Assembly (NCBI RefSeq): GCF_001274775.1
Contig: NZ_LGUE01000001.1
Span: 333,434 to 397,433 of the forward strand
Direction of reading: 5' to 3'
DNA: 64,000 nt
DNA from: Rossellomorea marisflavi
Lineage (GTDB): Bacteria > Bacillota > Bacilli > Bacillales > Bacillaceae_B
The notes under the pieces were generated by a model. The model was not told the origin of the DNA and ran no database searches. It saw only the letters and a list, made by a program, of their open reading frames with translations. The position numbers and the translations under genes were made by a program. Positions 1 to 9,276 of the stretch are shown piece by piece; the stretch's first letter is position 1, and each line of letters starts with the position of its first letter.

Positions 1-243
1 GAAAAGCGGAGGGGGCTGGATCTGGGGCGACAAGCATAAGAGGGGAAAGCCGGAAAGGAGTTCTGTGCCTTTATGGCTTTCACAGCTTATGACCTCGAGC
101 CCCAAGCCTCCGGAGCTGGACAAAGAAAAGCGGAGGGGGCTCGCCCTGGGGCGACAAGCATAAGAGGGGAAAGCCGGAAAGGAGTTCTGTGCCTTTATGG
201 CTTTCACAGCTTATGACCTCGAGCCCCAAGCCCCCGGAGCTGG
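1..243. repeat. Tandem pair of ~120-bp dispersed repeats
   Basis: Two almost identical units (about 1-120 and 125-243) each begin GAAAAGCGGAGGGGGCT and end GGAGCTGG. They differ mainly in a few bases near the start of each unit. The units hold inverted segments (for example CATAAGAGG.. and ..CTTATGACC) that could fold into a long RNA or DNA hairpin. The type resembles GC-rich intergenic repeats common in Bacillaceae genomes. An open frame through them on the minus strand is an artefact of the repeat. The left copy touches the window edge, so more copies may lie outside. Confidence 0.8.
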
Positions 244-271
244 CCAAGAACAAAGGACTTGCCCACCACAA

Positions 272-316
272 TAATGGACTGAAAAGAAGGCCATTCTTCT
301 ATCAGTCCATTTTTTG
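272..316 (+). terminator. Rho-independent terminator upstream of yrrB
   Basis: An inverted repeat AATGGACTGA...TCAGTCCATT is followed by a run of T. It probably ends the transcript of a gene left of the window (mnmA in B. subtilis order) and separates it from yrrB. Confidence 0.75.
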
Positions 317-401
317 TTGGGGAAGAGAATGACCCGGCCGATGTGGTATACTACTACCATCATCGGTTACATACTAGACGAATTTTAAGAGGTGTTTTCA
401 T

Positions 402-1073
402 ATGGATAAAAATGCAAAAGGAATTGAACTTCTTCAACAGGGGAAGGTGGAAGATGCCGTTCAGATCTTCACTGAAGCTATCGAGGAGAACCCGACGGAC
501 CCGGTAGGCTACATCAACTTCGGGAATGTCCTTATGTCTGTTGGCGATCCGGAAAAAGCGAAGCGCTTTTTCGAGCGTGCGATGGAAGTCGACCCTGAAG
601 CTGGGGCAGCTTACTATTCACTCGGTACGCTTCACTTCAATCAAGGGGAGTATGATCATGCGAAAGACCAGTTCGAGCGTGCCATCAAAAAAGGGATGGA
701 GAATGCGGACGTCCACTTCATGCTGGGCATGAGCCTCTCACAGCTCGATCAGCCGAAGCTTGCCCTGCCATATTTCCAGCGTAGCGTCGAACTGAATGAT
801 CAGGATGTTGAAGCCTTCTTCCAATTGGGCCTTTCCCTTGCAAAAGTGGAAGCTTATACGGAGGCGATTGAGGTTTTTAACAATGTGCTATCACTTGATC
901 CGGAACATGCGGATGCCTATTACAACCTCGGCGTCGCCAATCTGGTCCATGAAAGCAATACAGATCAAGCGCTTGTCTTCTTCCATAAGGCCATCGAGCT
1001 TCAACCAGACCATGAGCTTGCCCAGATGGGTGTGGCGACGGTGGAAATGATCAAGAAAGAAGAGAGTGAATAA
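402..1073 (+). CDS. yrrB: TPR repeat protein YrrB
   Basis: This 223-residue protein is almost entirely tetratricopeptide repeats. Roughly six 34-residue units run from about residue 5 to 215, with the usual A/G, Y/F and P positions (for example 'AYYNLGVANL', 'GYINFGNVLM'). TPR arrays are protein-binding scaffolds; the B. subtilis counterpart sits next to mnmA and recD2, as here, and its partner is not settled. The ATG is preceded by AAGAGGTG at good spacing. It lies 17 bp before recD2 and is probably cotranscribed with it. No signal peptide is seen, so it is cytoplasmic. Confidence 0.93.
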   Translation: MDKNAKGIELLQQGKVEDAVQIFTEAIEENPTDPVGYINFGNVLMSVGDPEKAKRFFERAMEVDPEAGAAYYSLGTLHFNQGEYDHAKDQFERAIKKGMENADVHFMLGMSLSQLDQPKLALPYFQRSVELNDQDVEAFFQLGLSLAKVEAYTEAIEVFNNVLSLDPEHADAYYNLGVANLVHESNTDQALVFFHKAIELQPDHELAQMGVATVEMIKKEESE

Positions 1074-1090
1074 CCGGGGGGTTCGCTGAA

Positions 1091-3460
1091 TTGAGCCAGC
1101 AAGACTCTTTACAATTATTTGGAGATGAAGAACTGTACGTCAAAGGGCGCCATCTTGTCACGATCTTCCACAATGAAGACAATATGTACAGTGTCGTGCG
1201 CATCAGGGTGGAAGAGACCAATGATGAGGGCTACAGTGATAAAGAAGCCGTTGTAACGGGACATTTCCCGAAGCTTCATGAAGAAGAAACCTACTCTTTT
1301 TTCGGTCGCTTTCAGGATCATCCGAAGTTCGGCACCCAGTTTCATGCCGATCATTTCAAGAAGGAGATCCCCCAGTCCAAACAAGGGATCGTCCACTATT
1401 TATCAAGTGATTTGTTCAGTGGGATCGGGACGAAGACGGCTGAAAAGATCGTGGAACACGTAGGTGAAAATGCCATCACCAAAATCCTTGAGAATCCATC
1501 GGTCCTCGACGAGGTGCCGAAGCTTCCGAAGGAAAAGGCAAAGACCATCTTTGATACATTATCCGAGCATCAGGGACTTGAGCGCGTCATGATCATGCTC
1601 AACGATTTCGGTTTCGGACCGCAGATTTCCATGAAGATCTACCAGGCCTATAAAGAACAGGCACTGGAGATCATCCACAACAATCCCTATAAGCTGGTGG
1701 AAGATATCGAAGGGATCGGTTTCACCCGTGCAGACGAACTAGGTTCGAAGATCGGGATCACAGGCAGTCATCCCGACAGGATCAAAGCAGGCTGTTTGTA
1801 TACGTTGGAGCAGACGTGCGTGAAACAGGGTCATGTGTACCTTGAGGCGGAAGAACTCATTGTGAGCGTGAAGGACCTGCTGGAAAAGAGTCAGTCCGCA
1901 CGCATCGAATTCGAGGAGATCTCTGCCCAGGTCGTGGCGCTGGAAGAGGAAGGAAAAGTCGCCGGTGAGGGGACGAAGATTTACACCCCTTCCCTTTATT
2001 TCTCCGAAAAAGGCATTGTCACGAATATCGAGAGGATCCTTGCCCAGACCGATTATGAGGATCAGTTCCCCCAATCGGAATTCCTCCTTTCCTTAGGGGC
2101 ATTGGAGGACCGCCTGGGCGTGCAGTATGCCCCCTCGCAGCGTGAAGCCATCGAAACGGCACTCATGAGCCCGATGCTCCTCTTGACGGGAGGGCCTGGT
2201 ACGGGGAAGACCACCGTCATCAATGGGATTGTCGAACTGTATGCCGACCTTCATGGCTGTTCACTCGATCCGAAGGAATACAAAGATGAGCCGTTCCCGG
2301 TGCTTCTTGCTGCCCCGACGGGAAGGGCCGCCAAACGGATGACGGAGTCGACGGGACTGCCTGCCATGACCATCCACCGCTTGTTGGGCTGGAATGGAAA
2401 AGAAGGTTTTCAGACAGACGAAGAGAGGGCCATCGAAGGAAAGCTGCTGATTGTCGATGAAGTATCGATGGTGGATACATGGCTTGCCCATCAGCTCCTC
2501 AAGGCCCTGCCTGAAAATATTCAGGTGATCTTCGTGGGCGATGAAGATCAGCTTCCATCCGTCGGACCGGGACAGGTGCTGAAGGATCTATTGGAATCGG
2601 GACGGGTGCCGACAGTGAGATTGACGGATATCTACCGCCAGGAAGAAGGCTCTTCCATCATCGACCTTGCCCATCAAATGAAGGCAGGACGTTTGCCGCA
2701 TGACCTTGTGAAGCAGCAGAAGGACCGTTCTTTCTTCCCTTGCCGGACCCATCAGATCACCGAAGTGGTTCAGAAAGTGGTGGAAAACGCAAAGAAGAAA
2801 GGCTTCACACCGAAGGATATTCAGGTTCTTGCCCCGATGTACAGAGGGCCAGCAGGCATCGACCGGTTGAACGTCCTTCTCCAGGAAATCTTCAATAAGA
2901 ATGATGGAACGAGGAAGGAAATCGCCTTCGGGGATGTGAAATACCGGATCGGGGACAAAGTACTTCAACTTGTCAACCAGCCCGAGAACAATGTCTTCAA
3001 CGGGGACATCGGTGAAGTGGTTTCCATCTTTTACGCAAAGGAAAACACGGAAAAGCAGGATATGGTCATTGTTTCTTATGAAGGAACGGAGGTCACCTAT
3101 ACCCGTCAGGATCTCGGACAGATCACCCATGCTTACTGTTGCTCCATCCATAAATCCCAGGGAAGTGAGTTTCCCATCGTCATCCTTCCGGTGGTGAAAA
3201 GCTATTACCGTATGCTGAGGAGAAACCTTTTATACACGGCCATCACCAGGAGCAAACAGTTCCTCATCCTGTGCGGGGAAGAGGATGCGTTCCGTATGGG
3301 CGTCGAACGGGAAGAGGATATCATAAGGAAGACGACCCTGAAGGAAAGACTTCAAACAATGGAAGACAGTGTGCCGGAAGACGATGCACCGATCGACTTG
3401 ATGAAGGTGGACCCCATGATCGGGATGGAGGGCATCACACCGTATGACTTCATGACGTGA
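1091..3460 (+). CDS. recD2: ATP-dependent RecD2-type DNA helicase
   Basis: This 789-residue SF1B 5'-3' DNA helicase has the RecD2 architecture: an N-terminal OB-like and helix-hairpin-helix region (about residues 1-330, including 'GIGTKTAEKI'), then the helicase core. Walker A GGPGTGKTT is near residues 366-374, Walker B 'IVDEVSM' near 453-459, and the C-terminal motif 'SIHKSQGSEF' near 682. RecD2 proteins lack RecBC partners and act in replication-fork maintenance and mismatch-linked repair. Translation starts at TTG, preceded by a G-rich ribosome binding site. Length matches B. subtilis YrrC. The downstream yrrD of B. subtilis is absent. Confidence 0.95.
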   Translation: MSQQDSLQLFGDEELYVKGRHLVTIFHNEDNMYSVVRIRVEETNDEGYSDKEAVVTGHFPKLHEEETYSFFGRFQDHPKFGTQFHADHFKKEIPQSKQGIVHYLSSDLFSGIGTKTAEKIVEHVGENAITKILENPSVLDEVPKLPKEKAKTIFDTLSEHQGLERVMIMLNDFGFGPQISMKIYQAYKEQALEIIHNNPYKLVEDIEGIGFTRADELGSKIGITGSHPDRIKAGCLYTLEQTCVKQGHVYLEAEELIVSVKDLLEKSQSARIEFEEISAQVVALEEEGKVAGEGTKIYTPSLYFSEKGIVTNIERILAQTDYEDQFPQSEFLLSLGALEDRLGVQYAPSQREAIETALMSPMLLLTGGPGTGKTTVINGIVELYADLHGCSLDPKEYKDEPFPVLLAAPTGRAAKRMTESTGLPAMTIHRLLGWNGKEGFQTDEERAIEGKLLIVDEVSMVDTWLAHQLLKALPENIQVIFVGDEDQLPSVGPGQVLKDLLESGRVPTVRLTDIYRQEEGSSIIDLAHQMKAGRLPHDLVKQQKDRSFFPCRTHQITEVVQKVVENAKKKGFTPKDIQVLAPMYRGPAGIDRLNVLLQEIFNKNDGTRKEIAFGDVKYRIGDKVLQLVNQPENNVFNGDIGEVVSIFYAKENTEKQDMVIVSYEGTEVTYTRQDLGQITHAYCCSIHKSQGSEFPIVILPVVKSYYRMLRRNLLYTAITRSKQFLILCGEEDAFRMGVEREEDIIRKTTLKERLQTMEDSVPEDDAPIDLMKVDPMIGMEGITPYDFMT

Positions 3461-3607
3461 GACTGGAAATGGTTTCAGCTCATGATTCGTCTCATTCGGT
3501 TCAAACTAGGAAGGAGCGTTCGAACATTCTTCGCCTTTCAAGTATAACTTTTTGCTCGCAGGGCCATGATGGTAAGGATAAAACCGTAGAACGAGGTGAA
3601 TCCTGCC

Positions 3608-3793
3608 GTGAAATGTCCGAACTGCCAAAGCAAAGATATAGGGAAAATCGGCATCAATCAGTTTTATTGCTGGGGATGCTATATCGAATTATCCCTGTCC
3701 AAGGGAGTCATCCACACCCATCAGGTGGAGGAAGATGGCTCACTGAGTTCGCTTGATGATCTGTTTGACGAGGAAGAACGCCAACTTAGCTAG
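3608..3793 (+). CDS. Small zinc-ribbon protein
   Basis: This 61-residue protein has two CxxC knuckles: CPNC at residues 3-6 and CWGC about 20 residues later, so it is a zinc ribbon. The C-terminus is acidic ('DDLFDEEE'). I chose GTG at 3608 because GAGGTGAA (3593-3600) sits at ideal spacing; an upstream in-frame GTG at 3596 lies inside that ribosome binding site. By position between recD2 and yrzQ it corresponds to B. subtilis yrzR, but I am not certain of the name. A nucleic-acid or protein-binding role is plausible and unproven. Confidence 0.8.
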   Translation: MKCPNCQSKDIGKIGINQFYCWGCYIELSLSKGVIHTHQVEEDGSLSSLDDLFDEEERQLS

Positions 3794-3808
3794 GGAGAGG
3801 TGTTTTTC

Positions 3809-3940
3809 ATGAACAGGACGTTTTCATCGATCGTTGGGTTCGGGGCAGGCATCGCCGCGTCCATCTATTCCCAAAGGTCCAATATGTTGAATCGTAAGCA
3901 AATGAAGAGATTCCGCAAACAAGTGAAGAAGCTCTTCTAG
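3809..3940 (+). CDS. yrzQ: YrzQ-type 43-residue protein (DUF3918)
   Basis: This 43-codon ORF has a strong GGGAGAGGTG ribosome binding site. It encodes a short hydrophobic, glycine/alanine-rich segment ('IVGFGAGIAASIY') followed by a very basic tail ('MKRFRKQVKKLF'), as in the small YrzQ family. Function is unknown; a membrane-associated peptide is likely. It follows the zinc-ribbon gene by 15 bp and ends just before a terminator, so the two are probably one transcript. Confidence 0.8.
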   Translation: MNRTFSSIVGFGAGIAASIYSQRSNMLNRKQMKRFRKQVKKLF

Positions 3941-3950
3941 AAAATACCTC

Positions 3951-3978
3951 AAAGGTCCGGCAATTGCCGGACCTTTTC
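3951..3978 (+). terminator. Terminator after yrzQ
   Basis: AAAGGTCCGGCAA/TTGCCGGACCTTTT is a perfect inverted repeat with a T tract, between yrzQ and yrrI. Confidence 0.9.
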
Positions 3979-4032
3979 TCATGACTAAAACCTCCCTGCT
4001 TCGGCACACTACATAAAAGGGAGGGACCTTTC

Positions 4033-5118
4033 ATGGCTACCAATTATGCGAAATGGCTTTACCGATTAACCATTGCCTTTGTCGCTTCATTGCTCTTATA
4101 TATACTTTTTCTGTTGAAGCCGGTATGGCACCCCGTCCTTGACGTATTCTTTTTTGCGGCATTGCCGTTTATCATCGGAGCGTTCATTGCGTATCTGCTC
4201 CATCCCGTGGTGGAGAAACTTCATGAACTTGGGATTCACCGTGGGATCGCCATCCTTCTTATTTACCTGCTCTTTTTTGGAAGCATCGGGTGGGGGATTT
4301 ATAAGGGGACGCCGGCCATCATCCACCAAATCGACGATTTATCTAAAAATGCTCCAGTACTGACCGATCAATACAACCGCGGGCTCACCTATATCCAATA
4401 TAAGACCGCCGCGTGGCCGGAAGGCATCCAATCCATGCTCGATAAGCGGATCAATGGGCTGGAAGCATGGGTGACGGGCCTTGCAACCGTCGTCCTGGCC
4501 ATCCTGATGAAGTTCATGAATTCCCTTCTAATCATTGCCATCATCCCGTTCGTATCCTTTTATCTGCTGAAGGATGTGGTGAAGGTCAAAAGGTTCTTTA
4601 TCCGGCTCACTCCCCGCAAGTGGAGAGAAAGCAGCGCAAGTTTCCTAAGGGACGTGGATGCTTCCCTAGGCGGTTATATCCGTGGGCAGCTCCTGGTCTG
4701 TTTGATCATTTTCGGTGTATCGACGTCGGCACTTTGGCTCATCGGAATGAAATATCCCCTTATCCTTGGCCTGATCATCGGGGTGACCAATGTCATCCCC
4801 TATTTCGGACCGATCATCGGGGCCATTCCGGCAGTGCTTGTGGCAAGCACGATATCCCTTCACATGGTGATTTACGTGGTGATCATCGTCTTGATCCTGC
4901 AGTTCCTCGAAGGGAATATCCTGTCTCCCCTGATCGTCGGGAAGACGCTGCATATGCACCCCCTCTTCATCATGGGCGCTTTGATCATCGGCGGTGAGGT
5001 CCAAGGTGTGATCGGCATGATCGTGGCAGTACCGGCCCTTGCCATCATCAAGGTCGCCATATTGCACGGCCGGACGCATTTCATCCATTCCCGTCAAAAA
5101 GAAAAGAAGGGACATTGA
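4033..5118 (+). CDS. yrrI: AI-2E family transporter YrrI
   Basis: This 361-residue polytopic membrane protein of the AI-2E/PerM family has about seven to eight hydrophobic helices. The family-typical glycine/proline-rich segment 'VTNVIPYFGPIIGAIPA' lies in the C-terminal third. Members export small molecules or act as Na+/H+-type antiporters; the substrate cannot be read from sequence. The ATG follows GGGAGGGACC. The gene occupies the same slot upstream of alaS as in B. subtilis, and its stop codon overlaps the alaS promoter. Confidence 0.9.
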   Translation: MATNYAKWLYRLTIAFVASLLLYILFLLKPVWHPVLDVFFFAALPFIIGAFIAYLLHPVVEKLHELGIHRGIAILLIYLLFFGSIGWGIYKGTPAIIHQIDDLSKNAPVLTDQYNRGLTYIQYKTAAWPEGIQSMLDKRINGLEAWVTGLATVVLAILMKFMNSLLIIAIIPFVSFYLLKDVVKVKRFFIRLTPRKWRESSASFLRDVDASLGGYIRGQLLVCLIIFGVSTSALWLIGMKYPLILGLIIGVTNVIPYFGPIIGAIPAVLVASTISLHMVIYVVIIVLILQFLEGNILSPLIVGKTLHMHPLFIMGALIIGGEVQGVIGMIVAVPALAIIKVAILHGRTHFIHSRQKEKKGH

Positions 5119-5143
5119 CAAACCCTTCGATTATTTTTATAAT
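5115..5143 (+). promoter_or_regulatory. Sigma-A promoter of alaS
   Basis: TTGACA, 17 bp, TATAAT: a consensus promoter. Its -35 box overlaps the yrrI stop codon. It drives the T-box leader and alaS. Confidence 0.9.
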
Positions 5144-5159
5144 CCAACATATACATTCA

Positions 5160-5390
5160 AAAATGATGAAGGAACGAGTACGTCATAGTCCATTGAGAAG
5201 AGAGGGCATCCCCCAGGCTGAAAGGATACCCGGATGAAGGATGACGGAAGGCTGATCCGGAGTGCAGGAGAACCCTGCCGTATGGCCGCGTTAAGGCGTA
5301 TTGAGGGATGGATAAGAACGTTTATCCATAACCAGGGTGGTACCGCGAGTTAGCTCTCGTCCCTGATCAGGGATGAGGGCTTTTTTGTAT
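5160..5390 (+). promoter_or_regulatory. T-box riboswitch of alaS
   Basis: The leader carries the T-box core AGGGTGGTACCGCG (5334-5347). It is followed by a terminator hairpin with stems around 5354-5382 and a T run at 5382-5387. Stem I lies upstream, with 'GGCTGAAAGG' in its distal region. A GCT (alanine) triplet at 5251-5253 followed by G is the best specifier candidate, which I infer from position and have not folded. Uncharged tRNA-Ala would stabilise the antiterminator and allow alaS transcription. Such leaders are standard for Bacillaceae aminoacyl-tRNA synthetase genes. Confidence 0.93.
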
Positions 5391-5426
5391 TCTTTTTTAT
5401 GTACATATTCAAAGGAGGAACTATTG

Positions 5427-8051
5427 ATGAAAACATTGACAGGAGCCGAAATTCGGCAAAAGTTCCTGGATTTCTTCCAGGAAAAGAACCATGGTGTGGA
5501 GCCGAGTGCTTCGCTGGTCCCGCATGAGGATCCATCACTTCTATGGATCAATAGTGGAGTCGCAACGCTCAAAAAATATTTTGATGGACGTGTGATCCCT
5601 GAAAACCCAAGGATCGTGAACGCACAAAAATCGATCAGGACTAATGATATCGAAAACGTGGGGGAAACGGCCCGTCACCACACATTCTTCGAAATGCTCG
5701 GGAACTTCTCCATCGGCGATTACTTCAAGGTGGAAGCCATCGAATGGGCATGGGAATTCCTGACGAAAGAGGAATGGATCGGATTCGATCCTGAAAAGCT
5801 TTCCGTAACGATTCATCCTGAAGATCATGAAGCATTCGATATCTGGCATACCAAAGTCGGAGTACCGGCAGAACGCATCATCCGAATCGAGGGGAACTTC
5901 TGGGATATCGGGGAAGGACCAAGCGGACCGAACACGGAGATCTTCTATGACCGCGGCCCGGAATACGGGGAGGACCCAAATGATCCTGAACTGTATCCAG
6001 GCGGGGAGAATGACCGTTATCTTGAGGTGTGGAATCTTGTGTTCTCGCAGTTCAACCATAATCCTGACGGGACGTACACCCCGCTTCCGAAGAAAAACAT
6101 CGATACCGGTATGGGCCTAGAGCGTATGGCGTGCGTGGTCCAAGGCGTGCCGACGAACTTCGATACCGACCTCTTCATGCCGATCATTTCGGCTACAGAA
6201 GGTATGTCGGACAGTAAATACGGCGTGCGCAAAGAAGACGACAAAGCATTCAAAGTCATTGCCGATCATATCCGGACAGTGGCATTTGCCATCGGGGACG
6301 GGGCCCTTCCTTCCAATGAAGGACGCGGTTATGTACTGAGACGTTTGCTCAGAAGGGCTGTGCGCTTCGCGAAGCAGATCGGCATCAATCGTCCGTTCAT
6401 GTTCGAGCTCGTTCCGGTCGTAGCGGAAGTGATGGTCGACTTCTATCCGGAAGTGAAGGAAAAGACCGAGTTCATCCAAAAAGTGGTGAAGAACGAGGAA
6501 GATCGCTTCCATGAAACGCTGAACGAAGGATTGCACATCCTTTCCAACGTGATGAAAGAACAAAAAGCAGCTGGCAGCACCGTCATCCCAGGTAAAGATG
6601 TTTTCAGATTGTATGACACGTACGGTTTCCCTGTTGAGCTCACAGAAGAGTATGCAGAGGAAGAAGGATTGAGCCTTGATCAAGCAGGCTTCGAGTCGGA
6701 AATGGAAGCGCAGCGCGAACGTGCACGCTCCGCCCGTCAGGACGTGGGCAGCATGCAGGTCCAAGGCGGCGTTCTCAGTGATGTGACGGTGAAGAGTGAA
6801 TTTGTGGGCTATTCGAATCTTGAAGCAACGGCTACCGTCCTCGAAGTCATCGTGGGAGATGAGCGTCAGCCAAAGGCCGACAAGGGGCAAGAAGTGCAGT
6901 TCATCCTGGATGAAACCCCGTTTTATGCTGAAAGCGGCGGGCAGATCGGTGATAAGGGTTATCTCTTTGCCGATGGGGTAAAGGTGTTTGTAAGAGACGT
7001 CAAAAAGGCTCCAAACGGGCAAAACCTTCACTCGGGTATCGTAGAAGAAGGATCCCTTCTCAAGGGTACGGAAGTGAAAGCCATCGTTTCGAGGGAATCC
7101 CGCAAGAAAGTCGAAAAGAATCACACGGCCACCCATCTTCTCCATCAAGCATTGAAGGATGTACTCGGGGAACATGTCAATCAGGCAGGGTCGCTCGTTG
7201 AACCGGACAGGCTGCGATTTGACTTCTCCCACTTCGGTTCCATCACGGAAGAAGAAATGGAAAAGATCGAACAGATCGTCAACGAAAAAGTATGGCAGGC
7301 CCTTCAAGTCAACATCGAACAAAAGACCCTGCAGGAAGCAAAAGCGATGGGTGCCATGGCACTATTCGGTGAGAAATACGGGGATGAAGTGCGCGTCGTT
7401 TCCATCGGCGACTATTCCCTGGAACTATGCGGTGGCTGTCATGTAGGCAATACCTCTGAGATCGGCCTCTTCAAGATCCAGTCAGAAGGCGGTATCGGAG
7501 CAGGCACGAGAAGGATCGAAGCTGTGACAGGCGAAGGGGCATACCGTGTCCTGAATGACCAGGTTTCCCTTTTGAAGGAAGCGGCTTCCAAGCTGAAGAC
7601 CAATCCGAAAGAAGTGACGGTCCGCGTCGAATCCCTTCTGCAGGAAATGAAAGAACTTCAGAAAGCGAATGAATCATTGGCGGCAAAATTGTCCAACATA
7701 GAAGCAGGAAACCTGACCGATCAAGTGAAAGTCGTGGATGGAGTCAATGTCCTGACGGCAAAAGTCGGAGGCGGCGACCTGCGCAACATGATGGATGACC
7801 TGAAGCAAAAGCTGTCCTCCGGTGTGATCGTCCTTGCTTCTGCCAATGGCGACAAAGTCAACATCATCGCAGGTGTGACGAATGATCTCGTCAAAGAAGG
7901 CTATCACGCAGGCAAGCTCGTGAAGGAAGTCGCTACACGCTGCGGCGGAGGCGGCGGCGGACGTCCGGATATGGCCCAGGCAGGCGGAAAAGATGCATCA
8001 AAACTTGATGATGCCCTTCAATTTGTAGAAGAATGGGTTAAATCCGTTTAA
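5427..8051 (+). CDS. alaS: Alanyl-tRNA synthetase
   Basis: This 874-residue class II synthetase charges tRNA-Ala. The aminoacylation core includes '[17 protein letters not shown]' (from about residue 83). The editing domain has HTATHLLH (about 566) and CGGCH (about 669). The C-terminal C-Ala domain ends with the glycine-rich '[16 protein letters not shown]' (about 839). The in-frame ORF extends upstream into the T-box terminator, but ATG at 5427 has the AAAGGAGGA ribosome binding site and gives the normal length. Expression is set by the T-box. Confidence 0.97.
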   Translation: MKTLTGAEIRQKFLDFFQEKNHGVEPSASLVPHEDPSLLWINSGVATLKKYFDGRVIPENPRIVNAQKSIRTNDIENVGETARHHTFFEMLGNFSIGDYFKVEAIEWAWEFLTKEEWIGFDPEKLSVTIHPEDHEAFDIWHTKVGVPAERIIRIEGNFWDIGEGPSGPNTEIFYDRGPEYGEDPNDPELYPGGENDRYLEVWNLVFSQFNHNPDGTYTPLPKKNIDTGMGLERMACVVQGVPTNFDTDLFMPIISATEGMSDSKYGVRKEDDKAFKVIADHIRTVAFAIGDGALPSNEGRGYVLRRLLRRAVRFAKQIGINRPFMFELVPVVAEVMVDFYPEVKEKTEFIQKVVKNEEDRFHETLNEGLHILSNVMKEQKAAGSTVIPGKDVFRLYDTYGFPVELTEEYAEEEGLSLDQAGFESEMEAQRERARSARQDVGSMQVQGGVLSDVTVKSEFVGYSNLEATATVLEVIVGDERQPKADKGQEVQFILDETPFYAESGGQIGDKGYLFADGVKVFVRDVKKAPNGQNLHSGIVEEGSLLKGTEVKAIVSRESRKKVEKNHTATHLLHQALKDVLGEHVNQAGSLVEPDRLRFDFSHFGSITEEEMEKIEQIVNEKVWQALQVNIEQKTLQEAKAMGAMALFGEKYGDEVRVVSIGDYSLELCGGCHVGNTSEIGLFKIQSEGGIGAGTRRIEAVTGEGAYRVLNDQVSLLKEAASKLKTNPKEVTVRVESLLQEMKELQKANESLAAKLSNIEAGNLTDQVKVVDGVNVLTAKVGGGDLRNMMDDLKQKLSSGVIVLASANGDKVNIIAGVTNDLVKEGYHAGKLVKEVATRCGGGGGGRPDMAQAGGKDASKLDDALQFVEEWVKSV

Positions 8052-8134
8052 CTCCCTGTCAAAGTGGTGTACAATGGTTGTAGCGATTAACAATTCGGTT
8101 GTCAAAAAGACAAGCCTGAAGAGAGGTGCCAATG

Positions 8135-8401
8135 ATGAGTTCTTTTGACAAAACGATGCGATTTGATTTTTCCGAGGAGCCGTTTGAACATGATGTGAAG
8201 GAAGTCCTCCTTCAAGTCCATAATGCACTTCAGGAAAAAGGGTACAATCCGATCAATCAAATCGTAGGGTATTTACTTTCCGGAGATCCCGCGTACATTC
8301 CAAGGCATCAAGATGCCAGGAATATCATCCGACGCCTTGAGCGCGATGAAATCATCGAAGAATTAGTCAAATCGTATTTGAAACAGCATAAAGAGGGATA
8401 A
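8135..8401 (+). CDS. ireB: IreB/YrzL family regulatory phosphoprotein
   Basis: This 88-residue member of the IreB (former DUF965) family contains the highly conserved block '[20 protein letters not shown]'. In Enterococcus IreB is a substrate of the PASTA kinase IreK and affects cephalosporin resistance. I set the start at the second of two adjacent ATGs (8132, 8135), spaced six bases from AGAGGTG and giving the family N-terminus MSSFDKTM. It is followed by ruvX after 3 bp and yrzB after that, the usual three-gene operon. Confidence 0.93.
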   Translation: MSSFDKTMRFDFSEEPFEHDVKEVLLQVHNALQEKGYNPINQIVGYLLSGDPAYIPRHQDARNIIRRLERDEIIEELVKSYLKQHKEG

Positions 8402-8404
8402 CAC

Positions 8405-8821
8405 ATGCGCACTATGGGATTGGATGTCGGCTCGAAGACCGTGGGTGTCGCCATCAGCGATGCCTTCGGCTGGACGGCCCAGGGAATCGAAACCATCAAG
8501 ATAGACGAAGAGAAGAATACGTTCCGGCTCGACAGGATCAAGGAGCTCGCAGAAGAATATGAAGTGAGCAAGGTCGTCGTCGGCCTGCCGAAGAATATGA
8601 ACAATACCATCGGTCCCCGCGGGGAAGCTTCCCAGGCATATGGAGAGCTTGTGCGTACAGAGCTCGGTGTACCCGTCGTCTTTTGGGATGAACGGCTCAG
8701 TACGATGGCTGCCGAAAGGGTTCTGCTTGAGGCAGATGTGAGCAGGAAGAAGCGTAAGAAGGTAATCGACAAAATGGCTGCCTCCATGATCCTTCAGGGA
8801 TTCTTGGACAGTCAAAAATAA
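8405..8821 (+). CDS. ruvX: Putative pre-16S rRNA nuclease / Holliday junction resolvase-like (YqgF)
   Basis: This 138-residue RNase H-fold protein of the YqgF family has the N-terminal [12 protein letters not shown] strand with catalytic Asp, the '[10 protein letters not shown]' motif and the C-terminal '[13 protein letters not shown]...KKVIDKMAA' block. YqgF of E. coli matures the 16S rRNA 5' end. It lies between ireB and yrzB in the conserved order. The ATG follows AAAGAGGGATAACAC. Confidence 0.95.
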   Translation: MRTMGLDVGSKTVGVAISDAFGWTAQGIETIKIDEEKNTFRLDRIKELAEEYEVSKVVVGLPKNMNNTIGPRGEASQAYGELVRTELGVPVVFWDERLSTMAAERVLLEADVSRKKRKKVIDKMAASMILQGFLDSQK

Positions 8822-8836
8822 TGAGGTGTATTTAAA

Positions 8837-9124
8837 ATGGAACATGGCGAAAAACAAATCACAGTAGTAGACGAACAAGGAAACGAACAGCTTTGTGAAG
8901 TCCTCTTCACATTCGAATCAGATAAATTCAACAAATCATACGTCCTGTATTATCCACTTGGAGCAGACGAAGATGATGAAGAAGAAATCGAAATCCACGC
9001 TTCTGCATTCCTGCCTGGAAACGAAGGCGAAGAAGGCGAATTGCAGCCGATCGAAACAGAAGATGAGTGGGACATGATCGAGGAAATGCTCAACACATTC
9101 CTCGAAGATGAAGAAATGGAATAA
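8837..9124 (+). CDS. yrzB: DUF1292 protein YrzB
   Basis: This 95-residue, strongly acidic protein of the YrzB/DUF1292 family has '[20 protein letters not shown]' in the middle and '[14 protein letters not shown]' at the end, typical of the family. Function is unknown. It ends the ireB-ruvX-yrzB operon, and a terminator follows within 15 bp. Confidence 0.93.
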   Translation: MEHGEKQITVVDEQGNEQLCEVLFTFESDKFNKSYVLYYPLGADEDDEEEIEIHASAFLPGNEGEEGELQPIETEDEWDMIEEMLNTFLEDEEME

Positions 9125-9135
9125 GGATTTCTCAC

Positions 9136-9190
9136 ATGCAGGGGCCGGTGAAGGGAGAAAACTCTCTCCTTTTTACCGGTCCCTGTTTTT
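9136..9190 (+). terminator. Terminator after yrzB
   Basis: A long inverted repeat CAGGGGCCGGTGAAGGGAG...CTCCTTTTTACCGGTCCCTG ends in a T-rich run. It separates yrzB from mltG. Confidence 0.85.
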
Positions 9191-9276
9191 CTTTGTGCAA
9201 AATATTGTATAATGGTGGAGATGATGTCGAAATCAATGTCGGATATCCCGCTTTTTGCTCGAAAGGGGGAATGGTT

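Noticed and set aside
80..271. 63-codon open frame on the minus strand
   Set aside because: It lies within the tandem GC-rich repeats, has no credible ribosome binding site and repeats its own sequence with the units.
3457..3756. 99-codon frame after recD2
   Set aside because: It overlaps the zinc-ribbon gene in another frame and has no ribosome binding site; the shorter zinc-ribbon frame has clear CxxC motifs.
6117..7322. 401-codon frame antisense to alaS
   Set aside because: Shadow of the alaS codons, with no ribosome binding site or recognisable domain.
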